Of a stretch of 64,000 nucleotides of DNA, positions 1-9,659 are shown piece by piece. The stretch is from Lachnospiraceae bacterium. Its GTDB lineage: Bacteria > Bacillota > Clostridia > Lachnospirales > Lachnospiraceae. Under the pieces are notes generated by a model. It had not been told where the DNA came from and did not search any database. It worked only from the letters and a program-made list of their open reading frames with translations. Numbering within the stretch: the first letter of the stretch is position 1; each line of letters opens with the position of its first letter. The translations under genes and the position numbers were made by a program. Location: assembly GCA_024403235.1 (NCBI GenBank), contig JAKSSF010000004.1, positions 33,669 through 97,668 on the forward strand. Direction: 5' to 3'.

Positions 1-695
1 TTAAATTAGAAAAAGCAATGGAATGTTTTCCCATTGTCTTAAAGGATAAAATCTGTATGGATATTGGTGCTTCTACCGGAGGGTTTACCGATTGTATGTT
101 GCAAAATGAAGCAGTAAAGGTTTATTCTGTGGATGTAGGGCATGGACAATTGGCATGGTCTCTTCGAAATGATAAGCGTGTTATTTGTATGGAAAAAACC
201 AATTTCCGTTACTTAGAACCGGACCAGATTCCGGATAAAATAGACTTTGCGTCTGTAGATGTTTCCTTTATTTCTTTGAGCAAAATTTTATTGCCGGCCT
301 ATCGTCTATTGGCTTCCAACGGGCAGATGGTTTGTTTGATCAAACCTCAATTTGAAGCGGGAAGAGAAAAGATAGGGAAAAAGGGTGTGGTACGAGAAAA
401 ATCTACCCATGAAGAAGTCATCGAAAAGGTAATGAGTCTCGCGTTAATTGTAGGATTTCAGGTGCAAGGTCTTACCTATTCGCCCATCAAAGGACCGGAA
501 GGAAATATTGAGTATTTGATATATTTACAAAAAGAGGAAGGCCTGATAACAGCAGACGAAGAACGAACAGAAGCTTTGATTGAGGAAACCTTAAAGACCC
601 AGATGGATTCTAAAACAGGCTATGGTAATTTAGAAGAAAGTCAGAAACTATTAAAAGAAGTGGTGGCATTGGCTCACCAGTCTTTAGATAAGTAA
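1..695 (+). CDS. tlyA: TlyA-family rRNA 2'-O-methyltransferase, 5' end outside window
   Basis: This is the C-terminal methyltransferase part of a TlyA (hemolysin A/FtsJ-like) protein. The frame is open from base 3, ahead of the first ATG at 18, so the N-terminal S4 RNA-binding domain lies before the window. Visible are the S-adenosylmethionine-binding loop DIGASTGGFTDC, an acidic VDVG segment, and the family block IKPQFEAGREKIGKKGVV. TlyA proteins methylate ribose in 16S/23S rRNA. The neighbours argR and recN follow directly, which is the usual Clostridia order (dxs, nadK, tlyA, argR, recN). The gene stops 21 bases before argR, so it is probably in the same operon. Confidence 0.9.
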   Translation, partial: KLEKAMECFPIVLKDKICMDIGASTGGFTDCMLQNEAVKVYSVDVGHGQLAWSLRNDKRVICMEKTNFRYLEPDQIPDKIDFASVDVSFISLSKILLPAYRLLASNGQMVCLIKPQFEAGREKIGKKGVVREKSTHEEVIEKVMSLALIVGFQVQGLTYSPIKGPEGNIEYLIYLQKEEGLITADEERTEALIEETLKTQMDSKTGYGNLEESQKLLKEVVALAHQSLDK

Positions 696-716
696 GGAAG
701 AAAAAGAGGAAGTGCA

Positions 717-1166
717 GTGAAAGGAAATCGACAGGAGAAAATTCTGGAATTAATAGAGCAATATGATATTGGAACCCAGACCCAACTGGCAGAGCACTTA
801 CAGGCAGCCGGATATGATGTGACTCAGGCAACAGTTTCCAGAGATATTCGTAAATTAAAGTTATCCAAAGTATCTACCACCGGCGGCAAACAGAAATATG
901 TAGGGGCAAAGCAAGAGGATAGCAAACTGGGAGAGAAATACATCCGTGTGTTAAAGGATGGATTTATTTCTATGGCAAGTGCTCAAAATATTTTGGTGAT
1001 CAAAACTGTGCCCGGTATGGCTATGGCAGTGGCGGCAGCCATTGACGCTATGCACATGAACCAGATTGTAGGGAGTATTGCAGGGGATGACACCATTATG
1101 GCTGCCATTCGTACCACAGAAGAAACTCCCGGTGTAATGGAACACATTCGCAAGATTTTAAAATAG
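717..1166 (+). CDS. argR: Arginine repressor ArgR
   Basis: 149 residues, the normal length for ArgR/AhrC. The N-terminal winged helix-turn-helix (about residues 1-70) contains TQATVSRDIRKLKL, the recognition helix. The C-terminal domain (about 80-149) has the arginine-binding and hexamerisation motif GSIAGDDTIMAAIR. The start is GTG, with a GAGGAA ribosome-binding site just upstream; no ATG fits the family N-terminus better. With arginine as corepressor it regulates arginine synthesis and breakdown genes. No arginine genes are nearby; its place between tlyA and recN is conserved in Firmicutes. Confidence 0.95.
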   Translation: MKGNRQEKILELIEQYDIGTQTQLAEHLQAAGYDVTQATVSRDIRKLKLSKVSTTGGKQKYVGAKQEDSKLGEKYIRVLKDGFISMASAQNILVIKTVPGMAMAVAAAIDAMHMNQIVGSIAGDDTIMAAIRTTEETPGVMEHIRKILK

Positions 1167-1209
1167 ATAGTTGGCCTTTCTGGAAGAGAAGGAGAAAGGA
1201 AAACAAAAG

Positions 1210-2904
1210 ATGTTATGTAGTTTACATGTAAAAAATCTAGCTTTAATTGAAGAAGCAGAAATTCAATTCGGTAATGGCTTAAATATTTTATCCGGTGAAA
1301 CCGGTGCCGGAAAATCCATTGTCATGGGTAGTGTGAATTTGGCTTTGGGAGCAAAAGCAGATAAGGACATGATTCGAACCGGGGCAGAATATGCTCTGAT
1401 TGAGTTATTGTTTCAAACCATAAGTCCAAAGCAAATGGAAAAAATGCAGGAAATGGATTTGCCCATAGAGGAGGATGGCACAGTTTTAATTGTTCGTAAA
1501 ATTATGCCAAACCGTAGCCAGTGTAAAGTGAACGGAGAAACTGTAAGCAGCCGTCAACTGAAAGAATTGGCTTCCCTTTTTATTGATATTCATGGGCAGC
1601 ATCAGACCGCCGAATTGTTACAGGTAAAGAAGTATTCTGAGGTATTGGACGATTATATAGGAGAAGAAGCGGCAACGGTAAAAGCTCAGATTAAAACTTC
1701 CTATGGCCAGTATGCTAAGTGTCTGGAAGAACAGGAAGAGGTTCTGTTAAAGGAAAAGGATTTAAGCAGGGAAAAAGATCTGGCGCAGTATGAAGTAGAT
1801 GAGATCGATCGTGCTTCTCTGAAGGTGGGAGAAGATGTGGAATTGGAAGATTCCTATCGTCGAATGGTCCACGCACAAAAAATTCTGGAAGGCTTAAATG
1901 TTGCTTATCAGGCAACCAGCCAGGAATCGGAATTTTGTGCTTCTGCAAATATAGGTCGTGGCGTAAGAGAACTGCGGAGCATAGCAGCTTTTGATTCCCA
2001 TATTGAGGAGCTTGCAGAACAACTGAGCGAGATTGAAAATCTACTGCACGATTTTTCGTCTGCGGCGGCAGCCTATATGGAAGAATGCGAACTGGATCCA
2101 TCTGCCCTTGCGCAGGTGGAAGAACGATTGAATTTGTACAATCGTATGAAAGAAAAATATGGTAATTCTGTTGAAGATATTTTACAGTATCGAGAGGAAA
2201 AATATCAGTATTTAGAACGACTGGAACATTTTGACCAGTATAAGGAAGAACTGAAACAAAGACTTGCCAAGTGCAAGGAAGAACTGTTCCAAAAGAGTAT
2301 GTCTCTTTCTGTATTACGAAAAGAGTATGGAAAGAAATTGGAAAAAGAGCTGGCAGATTGTTTAAGGGAATTGAATTTTTCTTCTGTGGAATTGGAAATA
2401 GAAGTATTAGAAAAGCAGGATAGCTTTAGCGCAGAGGGCTTTAATGAGATTGATTTTAAGATAAGCTTGAATCCGGGAGAACCCCTTCGCTCTATCAGTA
2501 AAGTGGCCTCCGGTGGTGAACTTTCCCGTATTATGCTTGCCTTAAAAACGGTGATGGCAGATAAGGAACAGATCGATACTTTGATTTTTGATGAAATCGA
2601 TAGCGGAATTAGTGGACAGACAGCCTGGAAGATTTCTGAAAAAATGGCTGTTTTGGGAAGCAGACACCAACTCATTTGCATTACCCATTTGCCCCAGATT
2701 GCAGCAATGGCAGATACCCATTTCTTAATTGAAAAGTCTATGGTAGATGGTAGAAATGTCACAAGTCTGTATCCTCTTTCAGAGGAAGATGGCATTTTAG
2801 AAATTGCCAGATTAGTAAGTGGCAGTACCGTGACAGAGGGCAGTATAGCAAATGCCAGAGAGTTAAAAGACTTGGCAATAAAAACAAAGGAAACTTGTAA
2901 GTAA
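1210..2904 (+). CDS. recN: DNA repair ATPase RecN
   Basis: SMC-like ATPase that gathers and tethers broken DNA ends in recombination repair. 564 residues. Walker A is GETGAGKSI near residue 35, followed by a long coiled-coil middle (about 150-370), the ABC signature ASGGELSRIMLALK, and Walker B LIFDEIDSGISG. I chose ATG at 1210 because it is preceded by a purine-rich AAGGAGAAAGG site and gives the standard N-terminus (MLCSLHVKNLALI). A TTG at 1171 in the same frame would add an unlikely charged leader. It is followed by a terminator-like hairpin. Confidence 0.95.
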   Translation: MLCSLHVKNLALIEEAEIQFGNGLNILSGETGAGKSIVMGSVNLALGAKADKDMIRTGAEYALIELLFQTISPKQMEKMQEMDLPIEEDGTVLIVRKIMPNRSQCKVNGETVSSRQLKELASLFIDIHGQHQTAELLQVKKYSEVLDDYIGEEAATVKAQIKTSYGQYAKCLEEQEEVLLKEKDLSREKDLAQYEVDEIDRASLKVGEDVELEDSYRRMVHAQKILEGLNVAYQATSQESEFCASANIGRGVRELRSIAAFDSHIEELAEQLSEIENLLHDFSSAAAAYMEECELDPSALAQVEERLNLYNRMKEKYGNSVEDILQYREEKYQYLERLEHFDQYKEELKQRLAKCKEELFQKSMSLSVLRKEYGKKLEKELADCLRELNFSSVELEIEVLEKQDSFSAEGFNEIDFKISLNPGEPLRSISKVASGGELSRIMLALKTVMADKEQIDTLIFDEIDSGISGQTAWKISEKMAVLGSRHQLICITHLPQIAAMADTHFLIEKSMVDGRNVTSLYPLSEEDGILEIARLVSGSTVTEGSIANARELKDLAIKTKETCK

Positions 2905-2927
2905 AATTGAAAAAAATCCATATACTA
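2895..2927 (+). promoter_or_regulatory. Possible forespore (sigma-G/F-like) promoter for spoIVB
   Basis: TATACTA at 2921-2927 matches six of seven bases of the sigma-F/G -10 consensus CATAnTA. A weak -35 (TGTAAG) lies about 19 bases upstream. SpoIVB is known in Bacillus to be made in the forespore under sigma-G. Transcription would start near 2934, inside the 5' arm of the terminator hairpin. This is an inference from two short motifs. Confidence 0.3.
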
Positions 2928-2928
2928 A

Positions 2929-2958
2929 GAAGGATGCATTTGGCATCCTTCTTTCTTT
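2929..2958 (+). terminator. Rho-independent terminator after recN
   Basis: A nine-base-pair stem (2929-2937 with 2943-2951) with a five-base loop is followed by a T-rich run. It ends the tlyA-argR-recN unit and lies 36 bases before the spoIVB start. Confidence 0.8.
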
Positions 2959-2993
2959 ATTGCCATTTTTCGAAAATGAGGTGGATTTTTTAT

Positions 2994-4241
2994 ATGACAA
3001 AACAATGGAAAAAACTATTTTTAATTACATTAGGTGGAATCACCTTTACAGCATTTCTTTGGCTACTGTATATCTGGATGCAAATGCCGGAAACTATCCA
3101 TGTGAAGGTAGGAAAAGAACAGCAGATGGAATTCTATGTACCGGTTACTGCAACCATTTCGAAAACGAATTATACTGATAATTCCTATGTAAATCAGGCT
3201 TTTCAGGTCAAGCTAAATGGACCTGTCACTTTTTATGGAGAGAGTGAGAATACCTATGAAATGCAGGTAAAACTGTTCGGTGTTATTCCTTTTAAGACCA
3301 TGTCTATTGCTGTGATAGAGAATTCGAAGCTGATTCCATTAGGGGAACCGGTAGGGGTTTATGTAAAAACCAAAGGGGTAATGGTATTGGACACCGGGAC
3401 CTTTATGGGAATGGATGGCCAGGAAAAAGACCCTGCTAAGTCTCTATTAAAAGCGGGTGACTATATCCAATGTGTCAATGGAAAAGACCTGGAAAACAAA
3501 AAAGAGTTCATGGAGTGTATTGAGCATTGTGATGGAAACCCTATTCAATTAGAAATTAAGAGAGGCACAGAAAAGAAAACCATTTGGCTGCAGCCTGTAT
3601 TAGACAATAAAGAACAGTATAAAGCCGGTTTGTGGGTGCGGGATAATGCCCAAGGAGTAGGCACCTTAACTTATCTAGACCAATTTGGCACCTTTGGAGC
3701 ACTAGGACATGGTATCAATGATATGGATACAGGGAAACTTTTGGAAATAGAAGGTGGCAGTTTGTTTCATGTGGATATTGTATCTATTTTAAAAGGGGAA
3801 GCCGGAAATCCGGGAGAATTATCCGGTATTATTACCTATACCAAGAACAGTAAAATGGGAGATGTTTTTTGGAATAAAGAAAGCGGTATTTACGGGGAAT
3901 TAAAGTCCTGGTCAACTAGAGAGCCAGCTTTAGACATCGGCTTAAAACAGGAGGTGCATAAGGGAAAGGCCCAGATTTTAACTACTGTATCAGAGAAAGC
4001 GGAATACTATGATGTGGAGATACTAAATACTCACTTAAGAAATGACAATATTAACCGTGGAATTGAGTTGCAGGTCACCGATCCAAGGCTTTTGGAGCAA
4101 ACCGGAGGCATAATTCAAGGCATGAGTGGCAGTCCCATATTACAGGATGGAAAAGTAATAGGAGCCGTTACCCATGTTTTAGTGAATGATCCTACAAAAG
4201 GGTACGGCATTTTTATAGAAAATATGTTGGAAAAGGAATGA
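2994..4241 (+). CDS. spoIVB: SpoIVB serine peptidase
   Basis: 415 residues. An N-terminal membrane segment (about 7-28) is followed by a PDZ domain (about 100-195) and an S55 peptidase domain. The catalytic blocks are visible: FGALGHGI (histidine) and QGMSGSPILQDGKVIGAVTH (serine, about residue 378-380). SpoIVB is secreted from the forespore into the intermembrane space and cleaves SpoIVFA, which triggers pro-sigma-K processing. I chose ATG at 2994, which has a GAGGTGG site about eight bases upstream; a TTG at 2907 lies before the terminator and is unlikely. In many Clostridia spo0A follows; here a WYL regulator does. Confidence 0.93.
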   Translation: MTKQWKKLFLITLGGITFTAFLWLLYIWMQMPETIHVKVGKEQQMEFYVPVTATISKTNYTDNSYVNQAFQVKLNGPVTFYGESENTYEMQVKLFGVIPFKTMSIAVIENSKLIPLGEPVGVYVKTKGVMVLDTGTFMGMDGQEKDPAKSLLKAGDYIQCVNGKDLENKKEFMECIEHCDGNPIQLEIKRGTEKKTIWLQPVLDNKEQYKAGLWVRDNAQGVGTLTYLDQFGTFGALGHGINDMDTGKLLEIEGGSLFHVDIVSILKGEAGNPGELSGIITYTKNSKMGDVFWNKESGIYGELKSWSTREPALDIGLKQEVHKGKAQILTTVSEKAEYYDVEILNTHLRNDNINRGIELQVTDPRLLEQTGGIIQGMSGSPILQDGKVIGAVTHVLVNDPTKGYGIFIENMLEKE

Positions 4242-4246
4242 AAATA

Positions 4247-4275
4247 TTGGAAGTTGATGTATTTTATTGTATGAT
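4247..4275 (+). promoter_or_regulatory. Sigma-A-like promoter for the WYL regulator
   Basis: TTGGAA at 4247-4252 and TATGAT at 4270-4275 are separated by 17 bases and lie between spoIVB and the next start codon at 4322. Confidence 0.5.
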
Positions 4276-4321
4276 AAAAGAGGCGTACCACAAGATATAG
4301 AGAATAACGAGGAGAAAAGTT

Positions 4322-5323
4322 ATGCCTAGAGGAACCAATCAGAAACTCAAATTGTTATATTTGATGAAAATACTGTTGGAAAATACAGATGAAAATCATG
4401 GTATGACGCTTCAGGAAATTTTATCTAAATTGGAAGAGCAGGAAATCACTGCGGAACGGAAAAGCCTATATAATGATTTTGAGATGCTTCGTAAATACGG
4501 AGTGGATGTCATTGGGGAACAGCAGGATAAGATTTATGTTTATAAAGTGGTGAGCAGAGAATTTGAATTGGCAGAACTGAAACTTTTAGTAGATTCTGTA
4601 CAGGCGGCTCGTTTTATTACGGAAAAGAAATCCAAAGAGTTAATCAAGAAGATAGAGAGTTTTGTTAGTAAATATGAGGCCAGTCAGTTGCATAGACAGG
4701 TCTATCTGACCCAAAGGAATAAAACTCTGAATGAAAATATTTATTACAATGTTGACAGTATTCATCAAGCCATTGGAGAAAATGTGAAAATTCGTTTTCA
4801 GTATTTTCAATGGAATGTGAAAAAGGAAATGGAGCTTCGCCATAATGGGGAATTCTATGTGGTTAGTCCCTGGGTCCTTTCCTGGGATGACGAATATTAT
4901 TATTTAGTGGCCTTTGATCAAAAAGACAGTAAGTTGAAGCATTTTCGCGTAGATAAAATACTTCATATACAGTTATTGGAGGAAGCCAGAGAGATTACAG
5001 AAGAGTTTCGTAACTTTGATTTGGCAGCCTATGCACAAAAAACCTTTGGTATGTTTCATGGCGAAGAACAGCAGGTAAAATTGGTATGCGAAAATAGAAT
5101 GGCCGGGGTAATGATAGATCGATTCGGGACAGAAATTTCCATGCGACCGATAGATGATACCCACTTTGCTGCCAGAGTTAAGGTGGCTGTTAGCCCACAG
5201 TTTTTTGGGTGGGTTGTGTCCTTGGGAGATGCTGTTGTCATCGAAGGACCGGAAGCTGTGGTAGAAGCCATGAAGGCAGAGGTGGAAAGACTCAGTAAAC
5301 AGTATGGTTTATTGCAAACATAA
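4322..5323 (+). CDS. WYL-domain transcriptional regulator
   Basis: 333 residues. The N-terminal helix-turn-helix (about 8-70) is of the YafY/DeoR type, followed by a WYL domain (about 145-225; FYVVSPWVLSWDD and KLKHFRVDKI) and a C-terminal WCX-like domain (about 245-330). WYL proteins sense ligands, often nucleic acid or nucleotides, and act as repressors or activators. The start has a strong GAGGAG site. A strong promoter for the large surface gene starts inside the last codons of this gene, so the regulator may control that neighbour; this is inference only. Confidence 0.88.
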   Translation: MPRGTNQKLKLLYLMKILLENTDENHGMTLQEILSKLEEQEITAERKSLYNDFEMLRKYGVDVIGEQQDKIYVYKVVSREFELAELKLLVDSVQAARFITEKKSKELIKKIESFVSKYEASQLHRQVYLTQRNKTLNENIYYNVDSIHQAIGENVKIRFQYFQWNVKKEMELRHNGEFYVVSPWVLSWDDEYYYLVAFDQKDSKLKHFRVDKILHIQLLEEAREITEEFRNFDLAAYAQKTFGMFHGEEQQVKLVCENRMAGVMIDRFGTEISMRPIDDTHFAARVKVAVSPQFFGWVVSLGDAVVIEGPEAVVEAMKAEVERLSKQYGLLQT

Positions 5324-5340
5324 ACAGTCTGGATTATAAT
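5312..5340 (+). promoter_or_regulatory. Sigma-A promoter of the envelope operon
   Basis: TTGCAA (5312-5317) and a perfect TATAAT (5335-5340) are 17 bases apart, overlapping the 3' end of the WYL gene. No terminator is seen until 14405, so this may drive eight genes. Confidence 0.65.
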
Positions 5341-5384
5341 AAAAGTAATGCGTACAATTATGGTTTATCCTGAAGGAGGATACG

Positions 5385-8300
5385 ATGAAAAGAAAGTGGA
5401 TACTATCTTTTGGCAGCTTGGGATTGGCTTTCATTCTTGCGTTTGGAGCAGGAGCAAATAAAGAATATGCAGCAATTTCCTTTGATGGTGTAGAAATTCT
5501 TACAGAGGCATTAGAGGACAACTCCAGTGGGTTTGTAACTCCCGTTTTAGATATTGCGGCTTTAGAGAATGGCCCTATCTCTTTTACCATAGAGGAAGAG
5601 GAGATTAGCTATTTGGGAGGCAGTACGCAAAGTGTAGATTTGTCTGCAAATACTACCTCAGATTGGGAACCGGAATTTTACGCAGAGCAGTATTATGATG
5701 GAGAATTGCCGGGAGAAGAAGAATGGGATGCCTACATATTGCAAAAAGCACAGTCTGGGTTATGGCAAAGTAGCTTTGATGGGCAGATTAGTATGCTCTT
5801 TGCGCACCCTGTTCATTTGGCTGGTAGGGATAATTTATCAGATCCATTATTACAGAGATTATATGATGAAACCCAGGACTGGTTGAACCGTTTTTTACAG
5901 GGAGATGTAAATAGTGGTTATGTGGAATATAACCAGACAACCGGCATTTATAATGTGGGAGTAGAGTTTGGTCCAATGGAACTAGCAGACGGAAAGATAC
6001 TGTTTGAAGTGTCCCATGCTATTTTGGCGGATAATCCCTTTGGTATCTATTGGTTTAATAAGCGTAATACATTAAGCATGAGAAATAATATATGGCGCCT
6101 TGGATTTGATGTGGCGCCGGAGTATGTACAAGATGGTCAGATTGTCATACTAACAGACAGTGTGAATCGTGCTGTTGCAAATATCCGAAAGGCAGTAAAT
6201 GACAATCAGGGGAAATCAGACTACGAGAAACTGTGGGCGTATTATCAATATATTATGGATTGTACATCCTATAATTATGATGCAGAAAAAAATTTGGGAA
6301 CTGTTTTGAATGCCCATAATTTAATTTGGGCATTTGATGGAGATCCGAATACAAAGATAGTATGTGAAGGCTATTCCAAAGCGTTTAAATATCTGTGTGA
6401 TTTAAGCGATTTTCAGAGTGATGATACACAGATATATTTAGTGTCCGGTAAAATGGATAGTTCGACAAATGGTTTAAATTCAGGTCCCGGCCATATGTGG
6501 AATATAGTATCCATTGGAGGGGAAAATTATTTTGTGGATGTAACCAATGGAGATGGATCCTTTAATCCACAAAAATTCTTTTTGGATTATGTAAAATCAG
6601 GTAGTATGGATTCCTATTATGTGATGAATTCCGGAATATATTATAAATACGGAGACATTTATGTGTATGGACCATCTATTATGAATATTGCCGATCATCC
6701 TTATGTTCCAACTAGCACGGAAGAAGGAACCGATTCGGGCTCAGGTTCAGGTACGGAAGAAGGTTCTGGAACAGAAGAAGGATCAGGTTCAGGTTCGGGA
6801 GAAGGGTCTGGAACAGAAGAAGGCTCAGGAACAGGAGAAGGTTCTGGAACGGGAGAAGGTTCAGGCACAGGAGAAGGAACCGGAACAGGAGAAGGCTCAG
6901 GCACAGGAGAAGTATCTGGAACTGAAGTTGATCCGGAAGAGCATGTACATAAAGTAAAAACTACAATGATTCCGGTGGCTCCAACTTGTACTACACAAGG
7001 AAGAAAAACATATTATATTTGCGATTGTGGAGATGCATTTTTAGATGAAGCTTGCACAAAAGCGTATACACCGGATGCGGTGGTAATTCCTGCTACAGGT
7101 CATCAGTGGATGGATAATACATATACCTACATTAGTGAGAATTATCATGGTATTCCTTGTAGTGTTTGTAATGAATTCAAAGAAGAACAAGCCCATATTT
7201 TTGACGAAGGCAGCATTACAAAACAGCCTACAGAGACAGAAACAGGTTTGAAAACTTATACTTGTGAAAAATGTCAGGGAACTAAAACAGAAAGTATTCC
7301 GGCGCTAAATCATGTACATCAGACTGCGCCGGTGAAGGAAGTAAGTGCATCCTGTACGGAGGATGGCACCAAAGCGCATTATCGTTGTACTGGTTGTGGA
7401 AAACTCTTTTCTTACTCTAATGCTACATTGGAAGTAGAAGAAAAAGATTTGATCATTAAAAAACTTGGCCACGCTTTTGACAGCAAGGGCTGGAAGTATT
7501 ACAACGGCATGGAACACAGAACCACTTGTACCAGAAACTGCGGCACCTATGCTTTTGCTGCCCATGGTGATTCCAACAATGATGGAAAATGTGATAAGTG
7601 TGGAGCTATTGCTAGTTCCTGCAGTAATATTGGGTCATGTAACACACCATCTACCGGTGGCAATACCAGTGGTTCCGGTTCAAATTCCGGAAACACGAGT
7701 ACCGGCTCCGGCAATACCAGTTCCGGATCTGGCAGTAACACTTCAGGAAGTAGTCAAAAGCCTGTGTCAACAACCCAAACTATGTCAACTGGAACACCGA
7801 TTGCTATATTAAATGGGGTGTTGGAAATTCCTACCATTACACTGCCACAGCCTACAACAGTTACAAAAACAGGCAATACACAGACTACCCAGAGTGTAAA
7901 TAGTAGCAATACAAAAACACAACAGGCTACGCAAGGGACCGGTAGTCAAGGTGCTAGCGTATCCAAGGCGGATACACAAACCAATACCGGTAGTAACACC
8001 ACGACTTCAACCAGAAAGAAAAAGAAAACATCCGATACTACGGAAACAACAGAAAAATCAGAAACATCAAAAACAACAGAGAAATCGGAGACAACTAAAA
8101 CTACAGAAAAATCTGAGACTGAGAAAACTAAAAAAACCGAAACAGAGGCAGCATCTGAGCAAATAAGTGCAGAAAACGAGAACACAGATACTAAGCCGGA
8201 TACAGATTCTACAGAAGAAAAGAAGCCTACTGACATTACAGAAGAATTGGAAAAACCGGATAGCTATGGTCAGGAAACAGAAGTATCTGCTGTAGCAGAA

Positions 8301-8558
8301 AATGCTCCGACAGATGCACAGGATTGGGCAACGCAAATGGCGCAGGGAACTTCTGAAGGTTTAGATAGTACTGTAGAAAGTACAGGTGTTGGAGGCGTTT
8401 TAGACCAGTATCAGTCTGAACCACTTTCTATGGGAGCAGTCATGAATCTTGTACAAAATGAGCCTATGTTAGTGGCAATTCCGGCAGGAGTATTATTGCT
8501 TACGCTTATAGCAGGAATTGGATTTATCGTAGTGAAAGCGAAAGCGAAAAAGGAGTAA
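5385..8558 (+). CDS. Large anchored surface protein with transglutaminase-like domain and Cys-rich repeats
   Basis: 1057 residues. In order: a signal peptide (1 to about 28); a region without a name; a transglutaminase-like fold (about 270-395) with a plausible triad Cys327 (KIVCEGY), His370 (PGHMWN) and Asp385 (FVDVTNGD); a Gly/Ser/Thr/Glu repeat (about 446-510); three to four Cys-rich repeats with paired CxxC or CDCG motifs and HxH turns (about 517-745); a long Ser/Thr/Lys/Glu stretch (about 755-1000); a membrane helix and basic tail (about 1028-1057). There is no LPxTG motif, so the C-terminal helix is the likely anchor. Bacterial transglutaminase-like domains may be peptidases or crosslinkers; the real activity is unknown. 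The start has a perfect GAAGGAGG site. Confidence 0.85.
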   Translation: MKRKWILSFGSLGLAFILAFGAGANKEYAAISFDGVEILTEALEDNSSGFVTPVLDIAALENGPISFTIEEEEISYLGGSTQSVDLSANTTSDWEPEFYAEQYYDGELPGEEEWDAYILQKAQSGLWQSSFDGQISMLFAHPVHLAGRDNLSDPLLQRLYDETQDWLNRFLQGDVNSGYVEYNQTTGIYNVGVEFGPMELADGKILFEVSHAILADNPFGIYWFNKRNTLSMRNNIWRLGFDVAPEYVQDGQIVILTDSVNRAVANIRKAVNDNQGKSDYEKLWAYYQYIMDCTSYNYDAEKNLGTVLNAHNLIWAFDGDPNTKIVCEGYSKAFKYLCDLSDFQSDDTQIYLVSGKMDSSTNGLNSGPGHMWNIVSIGGENYFVDVTNGDGSFNPQKFFLDYVKSGSMDSYYVMNSGIYYKYGDIYVYGPSIMNIADHPYVPTSTEEGTDSGSGSGTEEGSGTEEGSGSGSGEGSGTEEGSGTGEGSGTGEGSGTGEGTGTGEGSGTGEVSGTEVDPEEHVHKVKTTMIPVAPTCTTQGRKTYYICDCGDAFLDEACTKAYTPDAVVIPATGHQWMDNTYTYISENYHGIPCSVCNEFKEEQAHIFDEGSITKQPTETETGLKTYTCEKCQGTKTESIPALNHVHQTAPVKEVSASCTEDGTKAHYRCTGCGKLFSYSNATLEVEEKDLIIKKLGHAFDSKGWKYYNGMEHRTTCTRNCGTYAFAAHGDSNNDGKCDKCGAIASSCSNIGSCNTPSTGGNTSGSGSNSGNTSTGSGNTSSGSGSNTSGSSQKPVSTTQTMSTGTPIAILNGVLEIPTITLPQPTTVTKTGNTQTTQSVNSSNTKTQQATQGTGSQGASVSKADTQTNTGSNTTTSTRKKKKTSDTTETTEKSETSKTTEKSETTKTTEKSETEKTKKTETEAASEQISAENENTDTKPDTDSTEEKKPTDITEELEKPDSYGQETEVSAVAENAPTDAQDWATQMAQGTSEGLDSTVESTGVGGVLDQYQSEPLSMGAVMNLVQNEPMLVAIPAGVLLLTLIAGIGFIVVKAKAKKE
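6718..6921 (+). repeat. In-frame coding minisatellite (Gly-Ser/Thr-Gly-Glu)
   Basis: Tandem units of about 18 bases (such as ggaacaggagaaggctca with variants) encode GSGTGEG/GSGTEEG repeats in the surface protein. Several reading frames stay open through it, as expected for a short unit whose length is a multiple of three. Confidence 0.85.
8036..8148 (+). repeat. In-frame Thr/Glu/Lys/Ser repeat
   Basis: Imperfect repeats encode units like TTEKSET(S/T)K in the low-complexity stalk of the surface protein. The stretch is likely to be unstructured and to vary in length between strains (inference). Confidence 0.7.
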
Positions 8559-8565
8559 AAAGATC

Positions 8566-9645
8566 ATGAAAAAAATCGTACAATTGCTTTTTAGTTTTTC
8601 ATTGGTTGCAGTAGTTTTGGCAGGCTGTGGAGGTAGTAGTAACTATTCCACCAGCTCAGCTCCTGCGGAAGCATATGGTGATTATGCCTATATGGAAGAA
8701 GCAGCAGAAGCAGCAATGGTAGATAATGGCGGTATGTGGGCAGAAAAAGAAGTGCCTGCCGGCAATGGAAATGAAAATCTGGAAAAATCTAACCGTAAAT
8801 TAATCAAAACTGTCAACATGACCTTACAGACTAAGGAATTTGATACTTTAATCAATAACATTGTGGCAGAGGTAAATGCTTTAGGCGGTTATGTCGAAAA
8901 TTCTTCTATTAGTGGTAATAGTTATTATGGAAGCGGAACCAGATGGGCCAATTATACCATTCGTATTCCTGCAAAGAATTTAGAGCAGTTTGTTATTGCA
9001 GCAGGAGAAATGGGCAATGTAACCCAGAAAAATGAATCCGTAGAAGATGTGACCTTACAGTATGTGGACACAGAAAGCCGTAAAAAATCACTGGAAACAG
9101 AGCAGAAACGCTTGCTTGAGTTAATGGAACAAGCAGAATCTATGGAAGATATTTTAGCCATAGAGAGTAAGCTTTCTGAAATTCGCTACCAGTTAGAAAA
9201 CTATGGAAGCCAGCTTCGTGTACTGGATAACCAGATTGATTATAGCAAGGTATACATAGATATTGATGAAGTAGAGCGTATTACTGAGGTAAGAGAAAAA
9301 ACCTTCTTCGAAGAAATTGCAGAGCGTTTTGATGATAATGTTTATGCAGTAAAGAAAGGACTTAGAAACTTTACCATTTGGTTCATTGGTTCCTTGCCGA
9401 TATTTGCTGTATGGGCAGTAGTTCTTTTCATTGTATATCTGATTGTACGGAAATGTATGCCGTTTATTCAGGAAAAAACCAGAGCAAGAAGAGAAAAGAA
9501 TTGGGAAAAGATTGCCCGTAAAAAAGCCCTTCGTGAACAACAGGTGGCAGAGAGAAAAGCCCGTATTGAAGCAAGAAGAGGTCAGAGAAAAAAGGGAAAA
9601 CCAAATACGGAAGGAACCCAGGAAACACCTGAGAATAAAGAATAG
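8566..9645 (+). CDS. DUF4349 lipoprotein
   Basis: 359 residues. A lipoprotein signal ends in LAGC with Cys21. The body (about 75-250) matches the DUF4349 pattern: two beta-rich stretches around a coiled coil rich in Glu/Lys (about 165-215). A membrane helix (about 268-292) and a very basic tail follow. The protein would be fixed at both ends, by lipid at the N-terminus and by a helix near the C-terminus. DUF4349 proteins have no established function. It starts seven bases after the surface gene, so the two are almost certainly co-transcribed. Confidence 0.85.
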   Translation: MKKIVQLLFSFSLVAVVLAGCGGSSNYSTSSAPAEAYGDYAYMEEAAEAAMVDNGGMWAEKEVPAGNGNENLEKSNRKLIKTVNMTLQTKEFDTLINNIVAEVNALGGYVENSSISGNSYYGSGTRWANYTIRIPAKNLEQFVIAAGEMGNVTQKNESVEDVTLQYVDTESRKKSLETEQKRLLELMEQAESMEDILAIESKLSEIRYQLENYGSQLRVLDNQIDYSKVYIDIDEVERITEVREKTFFEEIAERFDDNVYAVKKGLRNFTIWFIGSLPIFAVWAVVLFIVYLIVRKCMPFIQEKTRARREKNWEKIARKKALREQQVAERKARIEARRGQRKKGKPNTEGTQETPENKE

Positions 9646-9659
9646 GGGATGAGTCATTC

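Noticed and set aside
1171..1209. TTG start for recN 13 codons upstream
   Set aside because: The ATG at 1210 has the better ribosome-binding site, and the added residues are not part of the family.
2205..2921. Long open frame on the minus strand inside recN
   Set aside because: It is fully antisense to a clear recN, has no ribosome-binding site, and its composition is that of reversed codons.
6688..8340. Open frames in other phases across the surface-protein repeats
   Set aside because: Short in-phase repeats keep all frames open. The products are simple Glu/Gln/Lys, Pro/Ser/Val or Phe/Ser/Cys strings, without start sites.
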